Assembly: GCF_004023665.1 (NCBI RefSeq)
Contig: NZ_SAUF01000001.1
Coordinates: 1,412,501 to 1,476,500, forward strand
DNA from: Afifella aestuarii
GTDB taxonomy: Bacteria; Pseudomonadota; Alphaproteobacteria; Rhizobiales; Afifellaceae
Length of the DNA stretch: 64,000 nucleotides
Reading direction: 5' to 3'
The stretch's first letter is position 1, and every line of letters begins with the position of its first letter. The notes under the pieces were generated by a model. The model worked only from the letters and a program-made list of their open reading frames with translations. It ran no database searches and was not told where the DNA came from. Shown in pieces: positions 44,736 to 53,035 of the stretch. The position numbers and the translations under genes are program-made.

Positions 44736-45821
44736 CTAGCGGTGCCAGCGCCTCCCTGACGGGCTGTTCGAGCCGTGGATGTTCGTGTGGCAGTTCTGGC
44801 AGGCGCTGTTGACCATGTAGCGGTTGGAGCTGATGCCGAGCGCAGGGTTGCCGAGATGGCGACCGGGCGTATGGCAGCGCTGGCACAGCCGCGGCCGCAT
44901 CACCGTCAGAAGGTTGCGGTTCATGGAGCCGTGCGGTTCGTGGCAGTTGAGGCAGTTCTCGCGCACCGGCGGATGCTCGAAGAGGAACGGCCCGCGCTTG
45001 TCGGCATGGCAGGTGTAGCAGACGTCGTTGACGGTCGCTTCTTTCAGCATCTTGTCGTGCGGGCCGCCGTGCGGGTTGTGGCAGCTGCCGCAATCCATCT
45101 TGCCTTCGCGCATCGGCATATGGGCGGTGCGCACCGAGTGGGCGCGGCGGTCCTTGTGACACTGGAAACAGGTGTCCATTACGTTGCCCTTGGCCATCTG
45201 CATGCGGGGCGAGGTCCGGCGCATCACCGTGTGGCAGCTGGTGCAGGCGACGCCGCGGATTTGATGGACGGAGCCGCGCCAGTAGGTCCGGTCGCCCTTT
45301 TCGTGGCAGGTCAGGCAGATGCCGTTGATGTCGGCCGCCGAGGAACGCGGGTCGTTCGCACGAAAGGAACGAATGACACCGGTGCCGATGTCGTTGCGAC
45401 CGCCGCCGGCGTTGACGTGCGAGGAGCCGGGTCCGTGGCAGCTCTCGCATTCCATCTTGCCGCCAACGGTGTGATGCCCTGTCTCCAGGAGACGGCCCAT
45501 CACCGTCAGCTTGAACTCGTCGAAGGAGCCCGCATGACACACGCGGCATGGCTCTGAGCCGACGTAATGGGCGCCGACCGCGGCCCCGCTCGCCGTGACC
45601 TGCAGCACGTCCTGGCGCGGCAGATCCTTCAGCGTATCTTCCCGCGACAGAAGATCCATGGCCATCTGGGCGGTGTCTGCCGTCTGCGTCTTGGCAGAAT
45701 CGGGGACGAAGACCGTGGCAGCCAGCAAGACGATCGGAATCAGGAAAATAGCAATCGTCGGTCGCCGACCTGCCGATAAGGCAATAGAGATCGCGCGGCC
45801 TACACCGCTGGCTAGTATCAT
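44736..45821 (-). CDS. pioA: Periplasmic decaheme c-type cytochrome PioA (MtrA-like)
   Basis: 361 residues. A positively charged N-terminus and hydrophobic stretch (PTIAIFLIPIVLLAATVFV) form a signal sequence. Exactly ten CXXCH heme sites lie at residues 92, 125, 169, 193, 218, 244, 268, 290, 313 and 341 (CRVCH, CESCH, CLTCH, CTSCH, CFQCH, CGSCH, CYTCH, CLNCH, CQRCH, CQNCH), with many extra histidines for bis-His ligation. The protein would sit in the PioB barrel as a heme wire carrying electrons from extracellular Fe(II) or an electrode into the periplasm. The start ATG follows GGGGGGAAA. The region before heme 1 is short (about 91 residues including the signal), so the size is closer to MtrA than to the longer Rhodopseudomonas PioA. 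Confidence 0.92.
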   Translation of the reverse strand: MILASGVGRAISIALSAGRRPTIAIFLIPIVLLAATVFVPDSAKTQTADTAQMAMDLLSREDTLKDLPRQDVLQVTASGAAVGAHYVGSEPCRVCHAGSFDEFKLTVMGRLLETGHHTVGGKMECESCHGPGSSHVNAGGGRNDIGTGVIRSFRANDPRSSAADINGICLTCHEKGDRTYWRGSVHQIRGVACTSCHTVMRRTSPRMQMAKGNVMDTCFQCHKDRRAHSVRTAHMPMREGKMDCGSCHNPHGGPHDKMLKEATVNDVCYTCHADKRGPFLFEHPPVRENCLNCHEPHGSMNRNLLTVMRPRLCQRCHTPGRHLGNPALGISSNRYMVNSACQNCHTNIHGSNSPSGRRWHR

Positions 45822-45837
45822 CGATTTCCCCCCTCAT

Positions 45838-45855
45838 CTAGCGCTTGAGCGCTAG
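45838..45855. promoter_or_regulatory. Perfect 8-2-8 palindrome in the pioA leader
   Basis: CTAGCGCT-TG-AGCGCTAG is an exact inverted repeat 17 bases upstream of the pioA ATG and just ahead of its G-rich ribosome binding site. It does not match a FixK/FNR box (TTGAT-N4-ATCAA). It may be an operator bound near the start of transcription or translation, or an mRNA hairpin affecting ribosome access. Confidence 0.5.
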
Positions 45856-46493
45856 GGCAATTCTGTCCAGATTTATTCGATCCGCGGAAAACTATGCGAA
45901 AAGCACAGTCCGTCCGCGACCATTACCGGATACGATTGCCGTTTCATTGCAGGTTAAGGGGCGAAATTTGGAAGTGTCAATTATTAAATTAGAGAATTTT
46001 GTATTTTCGCAAGTGCAAAATGAAGTTTTACATGAGGCTCGCTAGTATATTAGAATTATTACAAGAATTATATATGGAAGATTTTGTTGTATTTTATGCA
46101 GAGGCATGATGTGTTGATTTTGCAAGGGCTTGGCGGTTCGTGCGTGCGTGCGAGTTCATGTGGCGAAGCATCTATTGCGAGCTCCGTCGTTCCGGGGGAG
46201 GCCGGGATTATGATGCTTCGAGCCGCGAAACGGTGCAGGCCGGCTGCCGCGCACGGGATGAAAAAACACATTCGTTTTGCAGCGCGGAATCGGGCTGAAC
46301 TCGCCCGACTTCAACGTCTTCTTCTCTCGCGGCTGCAACTGCTTTCCTTGCCCAAGCGCGCGGAGGTCTTCGTCAACATATGCAGATGCTTTCGCGTCTT
46401 TCGCGGGTGCTTCAGCCCGCGCGACGCCAGGGAGCCTTGCCGCAATCGAAAGCGCTGCGACGGAGATCTGGATGCGGCGTGGGAACGGGCCGC
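45856..46493. other. AT-rich non-coding region upstream of the pio operon
   Basis: This 638-base stretch lies between the pioA leader and the 3' end of the ABC-F gene, both on the minus strand. Bases about 45960-46125 are far richer in A/T than the rest of the window (for example AATTATTAAATTAGAGAATT). Upstream of that, 46130-46493 is of normal composition, and its ORFs have no ribosome binding site or recognisable product. It probably holds the pio control region and a degraded or spacer segment. Confidence 0.5.
45952..45980 (-). promoter_or_regulatory. Candidate pio operon promoter
   Basis: On the minus strand TTGACA (45975-45980) and TTAACC (45952-45957) are spaced by 17 bases within AT-rich sequence. 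The predicted start near 45945 gives a leader of about 125 bases containing the 8-2-8 palindrome. Confidence 0.4.
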
Positions 46494-48380
46494 TCAGGCC
46501 GCGTCAGGTTCGCGGCCGAGTTCCTCCAGCATGGCCCCAAGCTCGATCCAGCGCTCTTCCAGCCGTTCCAGCATGGCCGCTTTCTCGCCGCGCTTCTTGG
46601 CAAGTGCAGCGGCCTTTTCGGGCATGGCGCGATGCAGAGCGGGTGACGCGAGTTCCTCGTCCAGGGCTTCGATCTCACTGGTGAAGACGTCGATCAGCCG
46701 TTCGCATTCCTTGAGCTTCTGGCGCAGGGGGGCCGAGGCACGGCGTTTGTCTGCCTGCTTCTGGCGGCCGGCTGCCGGCGCTGCGGGGGCCTTCTCCGCT
46801 GCCGGCTTTTTCGCCGGGCCTTCGAGCACTTCGCGGCGATAGTCTTCGATGTCGCCGTCATAGGGGGCGACGGTGCCTTTCGAGGTCAGCCAGAGCCTGT
46901 CGACGGAAGCTTCGATCAGATGGCGGTCATGGCTGATCAGGATGACGGCGCCGGAATAATCGTTGAGGGCGTGGATGAGCGCCTCGCGGCTGTCGACGTC
47001 GAGATGGTTGGTCGGCTCGTCGAGGATGAGGAGATGCGGCTTGCCCAGAGTGGCGAGGCCCATCAACAGGCGCGCCTTTTCACCGCCGGAGAGATCCTTC
47101 GCCTTGGTGTCCATCTTCTGCGTGGCGAGCCCCATCTGCGCGACGCGAGCGCGGAGCTGCGGCTCCGAAAGATCGGGGAGGCGCGCGCGGATGTGCTCCA
47201 CAGCCGACTGGCCCGGAATGAGCTCGTCGAGCTGGTGCTGCGCGAAAAAGCCGATCTTGAGCTTGTTGGAGCGCTTGAAGGTTCCGGTCTCGGCCTCGAG
47301 CTGGCCGGAAATCAACTTGGCAAAGGTCGATTTGCCGTTGCCGTTGGCACCGAGGAGCGCGATGCGGTCATCGTCGTCGATCCTGAGATTGAGGTCCGTC
47401 AGGATCGGATGGCCGGGCTCGTAGCCGACCGAAACGCCTTCGAGCTGCAGGATCGGCGGGGCGGCGCGCTTCTCCGGATCCGGGAAGCGGAAGGGCAGGA
47501 CCGTCTCGTCGGCGATGGTGGAGACCGGCTGCAGCTTGGCGAGCGCCTTCAATCGCGACTGGGCCTGCCGCGCTTTCGACGCCTTGGCGCGGAAGCGGTC
47601 GACGAAGGCCTCCATGTGCTTGCGCTGCGCTTCCTGCTTGTCCTTGAGCTTGGCCTGCAGGGCCTGGCGCTCGGCGCGCTGGCGCTCAAAACTGTCGTAG
47701 CCGCCGGAATAGGTCGTGAGCTTGTGCTCCGACAGATGCACGATCGTGCGCACGGCGTTGTTCAAGAGATCGCGGTCGTGCGAAATCAGGATCGCCGAAT
47801 GCCGGTAGCGGGCGATGTAGCGCTCCAGCCACAACGAACCTTCGAGATCGAGATAGTTCGTCGGCTCGTCGAGAAGGAGAAGGTCGGGCTCGGTGAAGAG
47901 AACCGCGGCGAGGGCGACGCGCATGCGCCAGCCGCCGGAGAATTCCGAGCAGGGACGGTTCTGCGCCTCTTCGTCGAAGCCGAGGCCTTTCAGAATGCGG
48001 GCGGCACGCGCTTCCGCTTCATGGGCGCCGATTTCGGCAAGGCGGGTGTGGATCTCGCCGATGCGGGCGCCTTCCTTGGCCGTCTCCGTCTCGGCCAGAA
48101 GCCGGCTGCGCTCTTCGTCGGCAGCGAGCACGGTTTCGATCAGCGTCTCCGGACCACCTGGGGCTTCCTGCAGCACGCGGCCGATGCGGGCGCGCTTGGG
48201 CAGGATGATCTCGCCCTCATCGGGCGCGATGTCGCCCGCGATGGCGCGAAACAGCGTGGTCTTGCCGGCGCCGTTCTTGCCGACGAAGCCCACCTTCGAG
48301 CCCGAGGGAAGGTTGAGGCTCGCCTTGTCGATGAGGGTGCGCCCGGCGATGCGGAGCGTGATGTTTGAAAGCTGCAGCAT
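46494..48380 (-). CDS. ABC-F family ATPase (YheS/Uup type)
   Basis: 628 residues with two soluble ABC cassettes and no membrane segment. The first has Walker A GKNGAGKTT and signature FSGGWRMRVALA. The second has Walker A GANGNGKST, signature LSGGEKARLL and LLILDEPTNHLDVDSREAL. A charged linker joins them, and a C-terminal coiled coil follows an Ala/Lys-rich stretch. ABC-F proteins act on the ribosome E site. The start at MLQLSNITLRIAG is the family start; the upstream extension is rejected. Confidence 0.93.
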   Translation of the reverse strand: MLQLSNITLRIAGRTLIDKASLNLPSGSKVGFVGKNGAGKTTLFRAIAGDIAPDEGEIILPKRARIGRVLQEAPGGPETLIETVLAADEERSRLLAETETAKEGARIGEIHTRLAEIGAHEAEARAARILKGLGFDEEAQNRPCSEFSGGWRMRVALAAVLFTEPDLLLLDEPTNYLDLEGSLWLERYIARYRHSAILISHDRDLLNNAVRTIVHLSEHKLTTYSGGYDSFERQRAERQALQAKLKDKQEAQRKHMEAFVDRFRAKASKARQAQSRLKALAKLQPVSTIADETVLPFRFPDPEKRAAPPILQLEGVSVGYEPGHPILTDLNLRIDDDDRIALLGANGNGKSTFAKLISGQLEAETGTFKRSNKLKIGFFAQHQLDELIPGQSAVEHIRARLPDLSEPQLRARVAQMGLATQKMDTKAKDLSGGEKARLLMGLATLGKPHLLILDEPTNHLDVDSREALIHALNDYSGAVILISHDRHLIEASVDRLWLTSKGTVAPYDGDIEDYRREVLEGPAKKPAAEKAPAAPAAGRQKQADKRRASAPLRQKLKECERLIDVFTSEIEALDEELASPALHRAMPEKAAALAKKRGEKAAMLERLEERWIELGAMLEELGREPDAA

Positions 48381-48480
48381 GGCGAGGGCATAGAGGCTCC
48401 GCCGGGCGAAAGGCAAGCGGTTCGCGTCACGCGCGCTCTTGGCGCTTGCAATGCGCATGAGGCGCGGCTACCGCCGTTGC

Positions 48481-49260
48481 ATGTCACACGATCCTTTCCC
48501 TGCTTACCGTTTCTCTCGCGCGCTTCTGCGCGAGCCGGCGGCAAGCGTCGTTTGCGGTCTGCGTGCGGTCGACCGCGGCGATCCGAGCCTTGAACTTTTC
48601 CATCTCGAGCATGCCGCCTATCGGGCCATCCTCGAGAATGCGGGACTTGAGACGCATCTCCTGCCGGCGCTTTCCGACTGGCCGGATTCCGTCTTCGTCG
48701 AGGATCCCGCGATGGTGCTGCCGGAAGGCGCCATTCTCTTCCGGATGGCGGCGCCGAGCCGTGCCGGCGAGCCGGACACGGTGCGCGAGGCGCTTCAGAA
48801 GTTCGTGCCGGTGACGCTGCTTGAAAACGGGCATGTGGACGGCGGCGACATCCTCGTCACGGGCCCCAAGATTTTTGCGGGCCTGTCCAAGCGCACGGAC
48901 AAGGACGGGCTCGATGCGATGGGGGCGATTGTGGCCGGCTGGGGCTATGAGCTCGTCGGCGTCGACATGCCGGAGGGGCTCTTGCACCTGAAGACCGGTT
49001 GCGCGCTTCTCGACGAAGAGACAATCCTGGCGGTCGAGCCGCTCAAGGAGACGTTTTCAGATTTTCGTGTTCTGACGCTTCCGGAAGGCGAGGAGGCGGC
49101 GGCCAACGCCGTCCGCGTCAACGACATCGTGCTTCTCGCTGCCGGTTATCCGCGTACCGAGGAGCTGCTCGACCGCGGGGGCTACAATGTGCGCACCACG
49201 AAGGTGAGCCAGGCGCAGCTTCTCGATGGCGGGCTGTCCTGTCTGTCGATCAGGTTCTGA
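48481..49260 (+). CDS. ddaH: Dimethylarginine dimethylaminohydrolase (DDAH family)
   Basis: 259 residues, guanidino-modifying fold. Key residues of DDAH are visible: the acidic substrate loop DSVFVEDPAMVLPEG, HVDGGDILV, the catalytic His in LLHLKTGCAL and the nucleophile Cys254 in GGLSCLSIRF. The family hydrolyses N-methylated arginine to citrulline and methylamines. Plain arginine deiminase activity cannot be excluded. It is convergent with an agmatinase-family gene 12 bases away. Confidence 0.85.
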   Translation: MSHDPFPAYRFSRALLREPAASVVCGLRAVDRGDPSLELFHLEHAAYRAILENAGLETHLLPALSDWPDSVFVEDPAMVLPEGAILFRMAAPSRAGEPDTVREALQKFVPVTLLENGHVDGGDILVTGPKIFAGLSKRTDKDGLDAMGAIVAGWGYELVGVDMPEGLLHLKTGCALLDEETILAVEPLKETFSDFRVLTLPEGEEAAANAVRVNDIVLLAAGYPRTEELLDRGGYNVRTTKVSQAQLLDGGLSCLSIRF

Positions 49261-49272
49261 GGTTCCGGGCGC

Positions 49273-50226
49273 TCAGCGCCCGGCACGCTTCAATGCCAGC
49301 AAGCCGAGATAATGCTGGGCCACCGTGGAGGCGGCGATCGCCGTGATGTCGGCGTGGTCGTAGGGGGGGGAGACCTCTACGACGTCGCCACCGACGAAAT
49401 TCACGGTTTTGAGGCCGGCAAGCGTCATCAGGGCCTGGGCGGAGCTCGGTCCGCCGGAGACCGGGGTGCCGGTGCCGGGCGCAAAGGCCGGGTCGAGGCA
49501 GTCGATGTCGAAGGTGAGATAGGCCGGCTGGTCGCCGACACGTTCGGCGATGCGATCCGCCGTCTCGTCGGCATGCATGCGCTGCCAGTCATAGGCGGAA
49601 ATGATCTCGATGCCGCAGGTCTCCGGCGCGTGCGTGCGGATGCCGATCTGGATCGATCGTTCGGGGTCGATGATGCCTTCGCGCACGGCGCGCAGCACGA
49701 ACGAGCCATGCGAGAGCTTCGAGCCGTCGTCGTCCCAGGTGTCCTGGTGGGCGTCGAACTGGATGAGGGCGAGCGGTCCGTGGCGTTTGGCATGCGCCTT
49801 CAGGAGCGGCCAGGTGGAATAATGGTCGCCGCCGAGGGTGAAGAGATGTGCGCCGGCGGAGAGAATCGTCTCGATCTCCGCTTCGATTGCGGCCGTCAGC
49901 TTCTCCGGATGATGCAGCGGCAGGTCGACATCGCCGTAATCGACGACGGCGAGATTTTCGAAAATATCGATGCCCCACGGATATTGCGGATCGCCATCGA
50001 AGATCGCCGAAGCGCGGCGGATCGCCTGCGGGCCGAAACGGGCGCCCGGGCGGTTCGTCACCGTGATGTCGAGCGGAATGCCGAGGATGGCGACATCGAC
50101 GTTGGTGAGGTCGCGCGAATACTTCCGTCGCATGAAGGAGAGCGCGCCGGCATAGGTCGGATCGGCAGCGCCGCCTTTGAGCTCTTTGGCGCGGAAGGCG
50201 TGGTCGATTGCAGGCTTTTCAGACAT
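49273..50226 (-). CDS. speB: Agmatinase / ureohydrolase family enzyme
   Basis: 317 residues. Mn2+ ligands of the arginase/agmatinase family are all present: LGGDHYSTW, LIQFDAHQDTWDDD and LTFDIDCLDPAFAPGTGTPV. SHGS and the C-terminal VVEVSPPYDHADITA also match. Agmatinase (agmatine to putrescine plus urea) is most likely, but guanidinobutyrase or another guanidine hydrolase is possible. Confidence 0.85.
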   Translation of the reverse strand: MSEKPAIDHAFRAKELKGGAADPTYAGALSFMRRKYSRDLTNVDVAILGIPLDITVTNRPGARFGPQAIRRASAIFDGDPQYPWGIDIFENLAVVDYGDVDLPLHHPEKLTAAIEAEIETILSAGAHLFTLGGDHYSTWPLLKAHAKRHGPLALIQFDAHQDTWDDDGSKLSHGSFVLRAVREGIIDPERSIQIGIRTHAPETCGIEIISAYDWQRMHADETADRIAERVGDQPAYLTFDIDCLDPAFAPGTGTPVSGGPSSAQALMTLAGLKTVNFVGGDVVEVSPPYDHADITAIAASTVAQHYLGLLALKRAGR

Positions 50227-50335
50227 GGCTCGCCTCTAGCAGGTGTGGGCGCCGGAAACCAGCGGCGGCGCCGCCAAGAGAGAGGAAACCGGAAACGGAA
50301 GCTTTGTTTCGGTCCAACGCGGGATGTCCGTCCGA

Positions 50336-50473
50336 CTATTCGGCGGGACCGTGGCGATGGCGCAGCTCTGCCTCGCGCCGGTCGAGCCGGCGGCCCCAGA
50401 CCCAGAAAACGAACAGGCCAACAAACCCAAAAACGACGGCCGCAATCGGCGGCCAGAGCGGGAGATCAGACAC
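50336..50473 (-). CDS. Very small single-span membrane protein (45 residues)
   Basis: A GTG start overlaps the stop of the preceding small membrane gene by eight bases and has GGAGGAAG just ahead. The peptide begins MSDLPLWPP, spans one hydrophobic helix (IAAVVFGFVGLFVFWVW) and ends in a charged amphipathic tail (GRRLDRREAELRHRHGPAE). No family is recognised. Spacing and overlap suggest translational coupling to its neighbour. Confidence 0.6.
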   Translation of the reverse strand: MSDLPLWPPIAAVVFGFVGLFVFWVWGRRLDRREAELRHRHGPAE

Positions 50474-50705
50474 TTCCTTCCTCCGCACGCATCAGCCGGA
50501 TCACGCTCTGCGCGACCATGTGTAATGTAATGCTTAGGGCGATCCAGGACCAGCGAATGGTAGGACTTGGGTCGTGCGCTATTAAAGGCTGGATCAGCCC
50601 GCCGCCGAAGATGACGAGACCGATTGCGTTCACCGTCGACGAGAACAGTTTTACATGTTCGTTGAAGCGCTTCGCCTGAAGCTTCATCTGGGTTTCTGCG
50701 CTCAC
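50466..50705 (-). CDS. Small membrane protein (79 residues)
   Basis: From a GTG start after a G-rich site, a basic amphipathic N-terminus (AETQMKLQAKRFNEHVKLFS) leads into two hydrophobic segments (TVNAIGLVIFGGGLIQPLI and WSWIALSITLHMVAQSVIRLM). No family is recognised. It precedes and overlaps the 45-residue membrane gene and follows the rplM-rpsI terminator. Confidence 0.65.
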   Translation of the reverse strand: MSAETQMKLQAKRFNEHVKLFSSTVNAIGLVIFGGGLIQPLIAHDPSPTIRWSWIALSITLHMVAQSVIRLMRAEEGSV

Positions 50706-50767
50706 CGGTTCGCCCCCTGAACCTGCTCCATCGGTGAATAACAGGCAAGGGGAAGTCTTCACAACAA

Positions 50768-50795
50768 AAAGGGCGGGTCCGAAGACCCGCCCTTT
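50768..50795 (-). terminator. Intrinsic terminator of rplM-rpsI
   Basis: On the minus strand AAAGGGCGGGTC and GACCCGCCCTTT form a 12-base stem closed by a TTCG-type loop, followed by T5. It lies about 25 bases after rpsI. Confidence 0.88.
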
Positions 50796-50819
50796 GAGAA
50801 CCCAAAAGAGAAACGCCGA

Positions 50820-51299
50820 TTAGCGCTTGGAGAACTGGAACGAACGACGCGCCTTGGCGCGGCCGTACTTCTTGCGCTCGACCACGCGGGAATCGCGGGT
50901 GAGGAAGCCGACCTTCTTCAGGATGGCGCGCAGCTCCGGCTCATAATGCGTGAGCGCCTTGGAGATGCCGTGACGCAGCGCGCCCGCCTGGCCCGACAGG
51001 CCGCCGCCGGAGACGGTCGCCATGATGTCGTACTGGCCGTTGCGGTCGGCGACGAGGATCGGCTGCTCGATGATCATCTGCAGCACCGGACGACCGAAGT
51101 AATCCGTGTAGTCCTTGTCGTTGACGGTGATGCGGCCGGAACCCGGCTTCACCCAGACGCGAGCGACTGCGTCCTTGCGCTTGCCCGTGGCATAGGCGCG
51201 ACCGTACTCGTCCAGCTTCTGGACATGGACGGGAGCCTCCGGCTGGGCCGCAGCCTCGGTGCCGCTGAGCTCCGAGAGGTCTTGAAGCGTTTCAGCCAT
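50820..51299 (-). CDS. rpsI: 30S ribosomal protein S9
   Basis: 159 residues. An alphaproteobacterial N-terminal extension of about 30 residues precedes the S9 core ([39 protein letters not shown]) and the conserved basic end KRSFQFSKR-like (RRSFQFSKR). It starts one base after the rplM stop. Confidence 0.97.
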   Translation of the reverse strand: MAETLQDLSELSGTEAAAQPEAPVHVQKLDEYGRAYATGKRKDAVARVWVKPGSGRITVNDKDYTDYFGRPVLQMIIEQPILVADRNGQYDIMATVSGGGLSGQAGALRHGISKALTHYEPELRAILKKVGFLTRDSRVVERKKYGRAKARRSFQFSKR

Positions 51300-51764
51300 T
51301 TAGAAAACCCTCACATTCTTCTTGGAGAGGGCGGCGACGTCGAGCGTCTCCGGCTGCTGGGCGGCATGGGGATGCTCCGACCCTGCATAGACCCTCAGAT
51401 TCTTCAGCTGCTGGCGCCCGAGCGGGCCGCTCGGAAGCATGCGCTCCACGGCCTTCTCCACGACGCGCTCCGGGAAACGGCCTTCGATCAGCTTGCGCGC
51501 GGTGCGCTCCTTGATGCCGCCCGGATAACCCGTGTGCCAATAATACTTCTTCTGGTCGAGCTTCTTGCCGGTGAAGACGACCTTGTCGGCGTTGATCACC
51601 ACGACATTGTCGCCGTCGTCCATATGCGGCGTGTAGCTCGGCTTGTGCTTGCCGCGGAGATGCATCGCGACGATGGTCGCCAGACGACCGACGACCAGGC
51701 CGTCGCCGTCAATGACGATCCACTTCTTCTCGATGTCCGCCGCTTTTGCGGAATAGGTTTTCAT
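51300..51764 (-). CDS. rplM: 50S ribosomal protein L13
   Basis: 154 residues. L13 signatures are [37 protein letters not shown] and [20 protein letters not shown]. It is the first gene of the conserved rplM-rpsI pair. Confidence 0.97.
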   Translation of the reverse strand: MKTYSAKAADIEKKWIVIDGDGLVVGRLATIVAMHLRGKHKPSYTPHMDDGDNVVVINADKVVFTGKKLDQKKYYWHTGYPGGIKERTARKLIEGRFPERVVEKAVERMLPSGPLGRQQLKNLRVYAGSEHPHAAQQPETLDVAALSKKNVRVF

Positions 51765-51939
51765 CTTCGTCCTCTTTCGGGGAACCTCAGCAATGAGGTA
51801 AGGGCGACCTCAGCCGGCCGATGAGCCGATGGCTGGCGCCCGATCGCGCGGCAGATAGGCGGAGAGGCCTGTCATTGTCAAGCGCTGCTGGAGAAAAAGC
51901 CCAAAAATCAGAAGCTTGCGGAGGTGGTATTATTATACC

Positions 51940-52377
51940 TCAAGCGCGGTCGGGAGGAATCGAATAGGTGGCGGTGGCGTGTGCGACAAGAGCCTCGTCA
52001 TCGGGTGGGGCGATGGCGATCTCGGTCACGGCAAGTCGTTTGCCGAGCTTCAGAATCCGGCAAGTGCCAAGGAGCGCGCCGGGCGTTGGCATGCGCAGGA
52101 AATTGATCGAGAGGTTGGTGGTGACGGCAAGCGCGACCGGGCCGATATGGGCGAGAATTGCGGCATAGGCGGCGAGATCTGCGAGCGAAAAAAGTGTCGG
52201 ACCGGACACTGTGCCGCCCGGTCGGAGGTGAGCTTCGGATGCATCGAGGCGCATCACCGCTTCGCCCGGCGCGACTTTGACCACCGTGAAGGCGCGCCCA
52301 TGCAGGTGGATCTGCGGGAATTCCTTTTCCAGGAAGGCTTCCACCTCCGCTTCATTCATCACCGGCGCAAAATTCAT
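51940..52377 (-). CDS. PaaI-like hotdog-fold thioesterase
   Basis: 145 residues. The PaaI pattern includes the helix LRPGGTVSGPTLFSLADLAAYAA with catalytic Asp/Gly positions, TTNLSINFLRMP and the final strand VAHATATYSIP. It would hydrolyse an acyl-CoA, but the substrate is unknown. It is divergent from the CoA-binding protein gene. Confidence 0.85.
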   Translation of the reverse strand: MNFAPVMNEAEVEAFLEKEFPQIHLHGRAFTVVKVAPGEAVMRLDASEAHLRPGGTVSGPTLFSLADLAAYAAILAHIGPVALAVTTNLSINFLRMPTPGALLGTCRILKLGKRLAVTEIAIAPPDDEALVAHATATYSIPPDRA

Positions 52378-52568
52378 TCTTCCTCCCCTTCGGCTTTTTC
52401 TATGCGGACACAGAGTAGGTCAGGACAGCGGGGAGGCGCCAGCGTGTCGGCGATCCTGGCGGAAGGCGCGATCGAATCGCGACACGGCACGCCATATCCC
52501 ACAGGCAAAGTCACATTGGGGGCGAGGTCGGGCTTGCCGTGGCGTCCGGACGGAACAGATGAAGGCGC

Positions 52569-52997
52569 ATGAGCCAGCTTTCCTATTCCGACGATTTCAT
52601 CCGCTCCATCCTCACGGACACGAAGACGATCGCCGTCGTCGGCGCTTCGCCGAAGGCGGTGCGGCCGAGTTACGGCGTCAGTCAATTCCTGATCCGTCAG
52701 GGCTATGAGGTCTATCCGATCAATCCCGGCGAGCCGGACGAGACGATCGAAGGGCGGGCGTTTCTGCCCTCGCTCGCCGATGTGCCGGTCGCGATCGACA
52801 TGGTCGATGTCTTCCGCCGCTCGGAGGCCGTTGGTGGTGTCGTCGACGAGATCCTGAAACTCCAGCCGCTACCGAAGGTGATCTGGATGCAGCTCGGGGT
52901 GCGCGACGACGAGGCGGCCGCGCGCGCGGAGGCTGCCGGCATCAAGGTCGTGATGGATCGGTGCCCGAAGATCGAATGGCCGCGCCTTCTCGGCTGA
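52569..52997 (+). CDS. CoA-binding (YccU-like) protein
   Basis: 142 residues with a Rossmann CoA-binding domain: IAVVGASPKAVRPSYGVSQF, YEVYPINPGEP, VDVFRRSEAV, IWMQLGVRDDEAAARAEAAG and VVMDRCPKIEW. Homologues bind CoA in crystals, but the cellular role is unclear. Confidence 0.88.
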   Translation: MSQLSYSDDFIRSILTDTKTIAVVGASPKAVRPSYGVSQFLIRQGYEVYPINPGEPDETIEGRAFLPSLADVPVAIDMVDVFRRSEAVGGVVDEILKLQPLPKVIWMQLGVRDDEAAARAEAAGIKVVMDRCPKIEWPRLLG

Positions 52998-53035
52998 GCG
53001 CCTCCTCGGCTGAGCACCATCTCTATGAAGCGTGA

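Noticed and set aside
45845-46045. 66-residue plus-strand ORF in the pio leader
   Set aside because: It has a TTG start, no ribosome binding site, a low-GC composition reflecting the AT island, and no recognisable motif.
46156-46338. Minus-strand ORF and REP-like GC motif (TTCCGGGGGAGGCCGGGATT)
   Set aside because: It resembles degraded intergenic repeats of Rhizobiales, but only one copy is visible here, so a repeat family cannot be supported.
49361-49370. G8 tract within the agmatinase-family gene
   Set aside because: It encodes the conserved SPPYDHAD stretch in frame, so a frameshift or phase-variable switch is unlikely.
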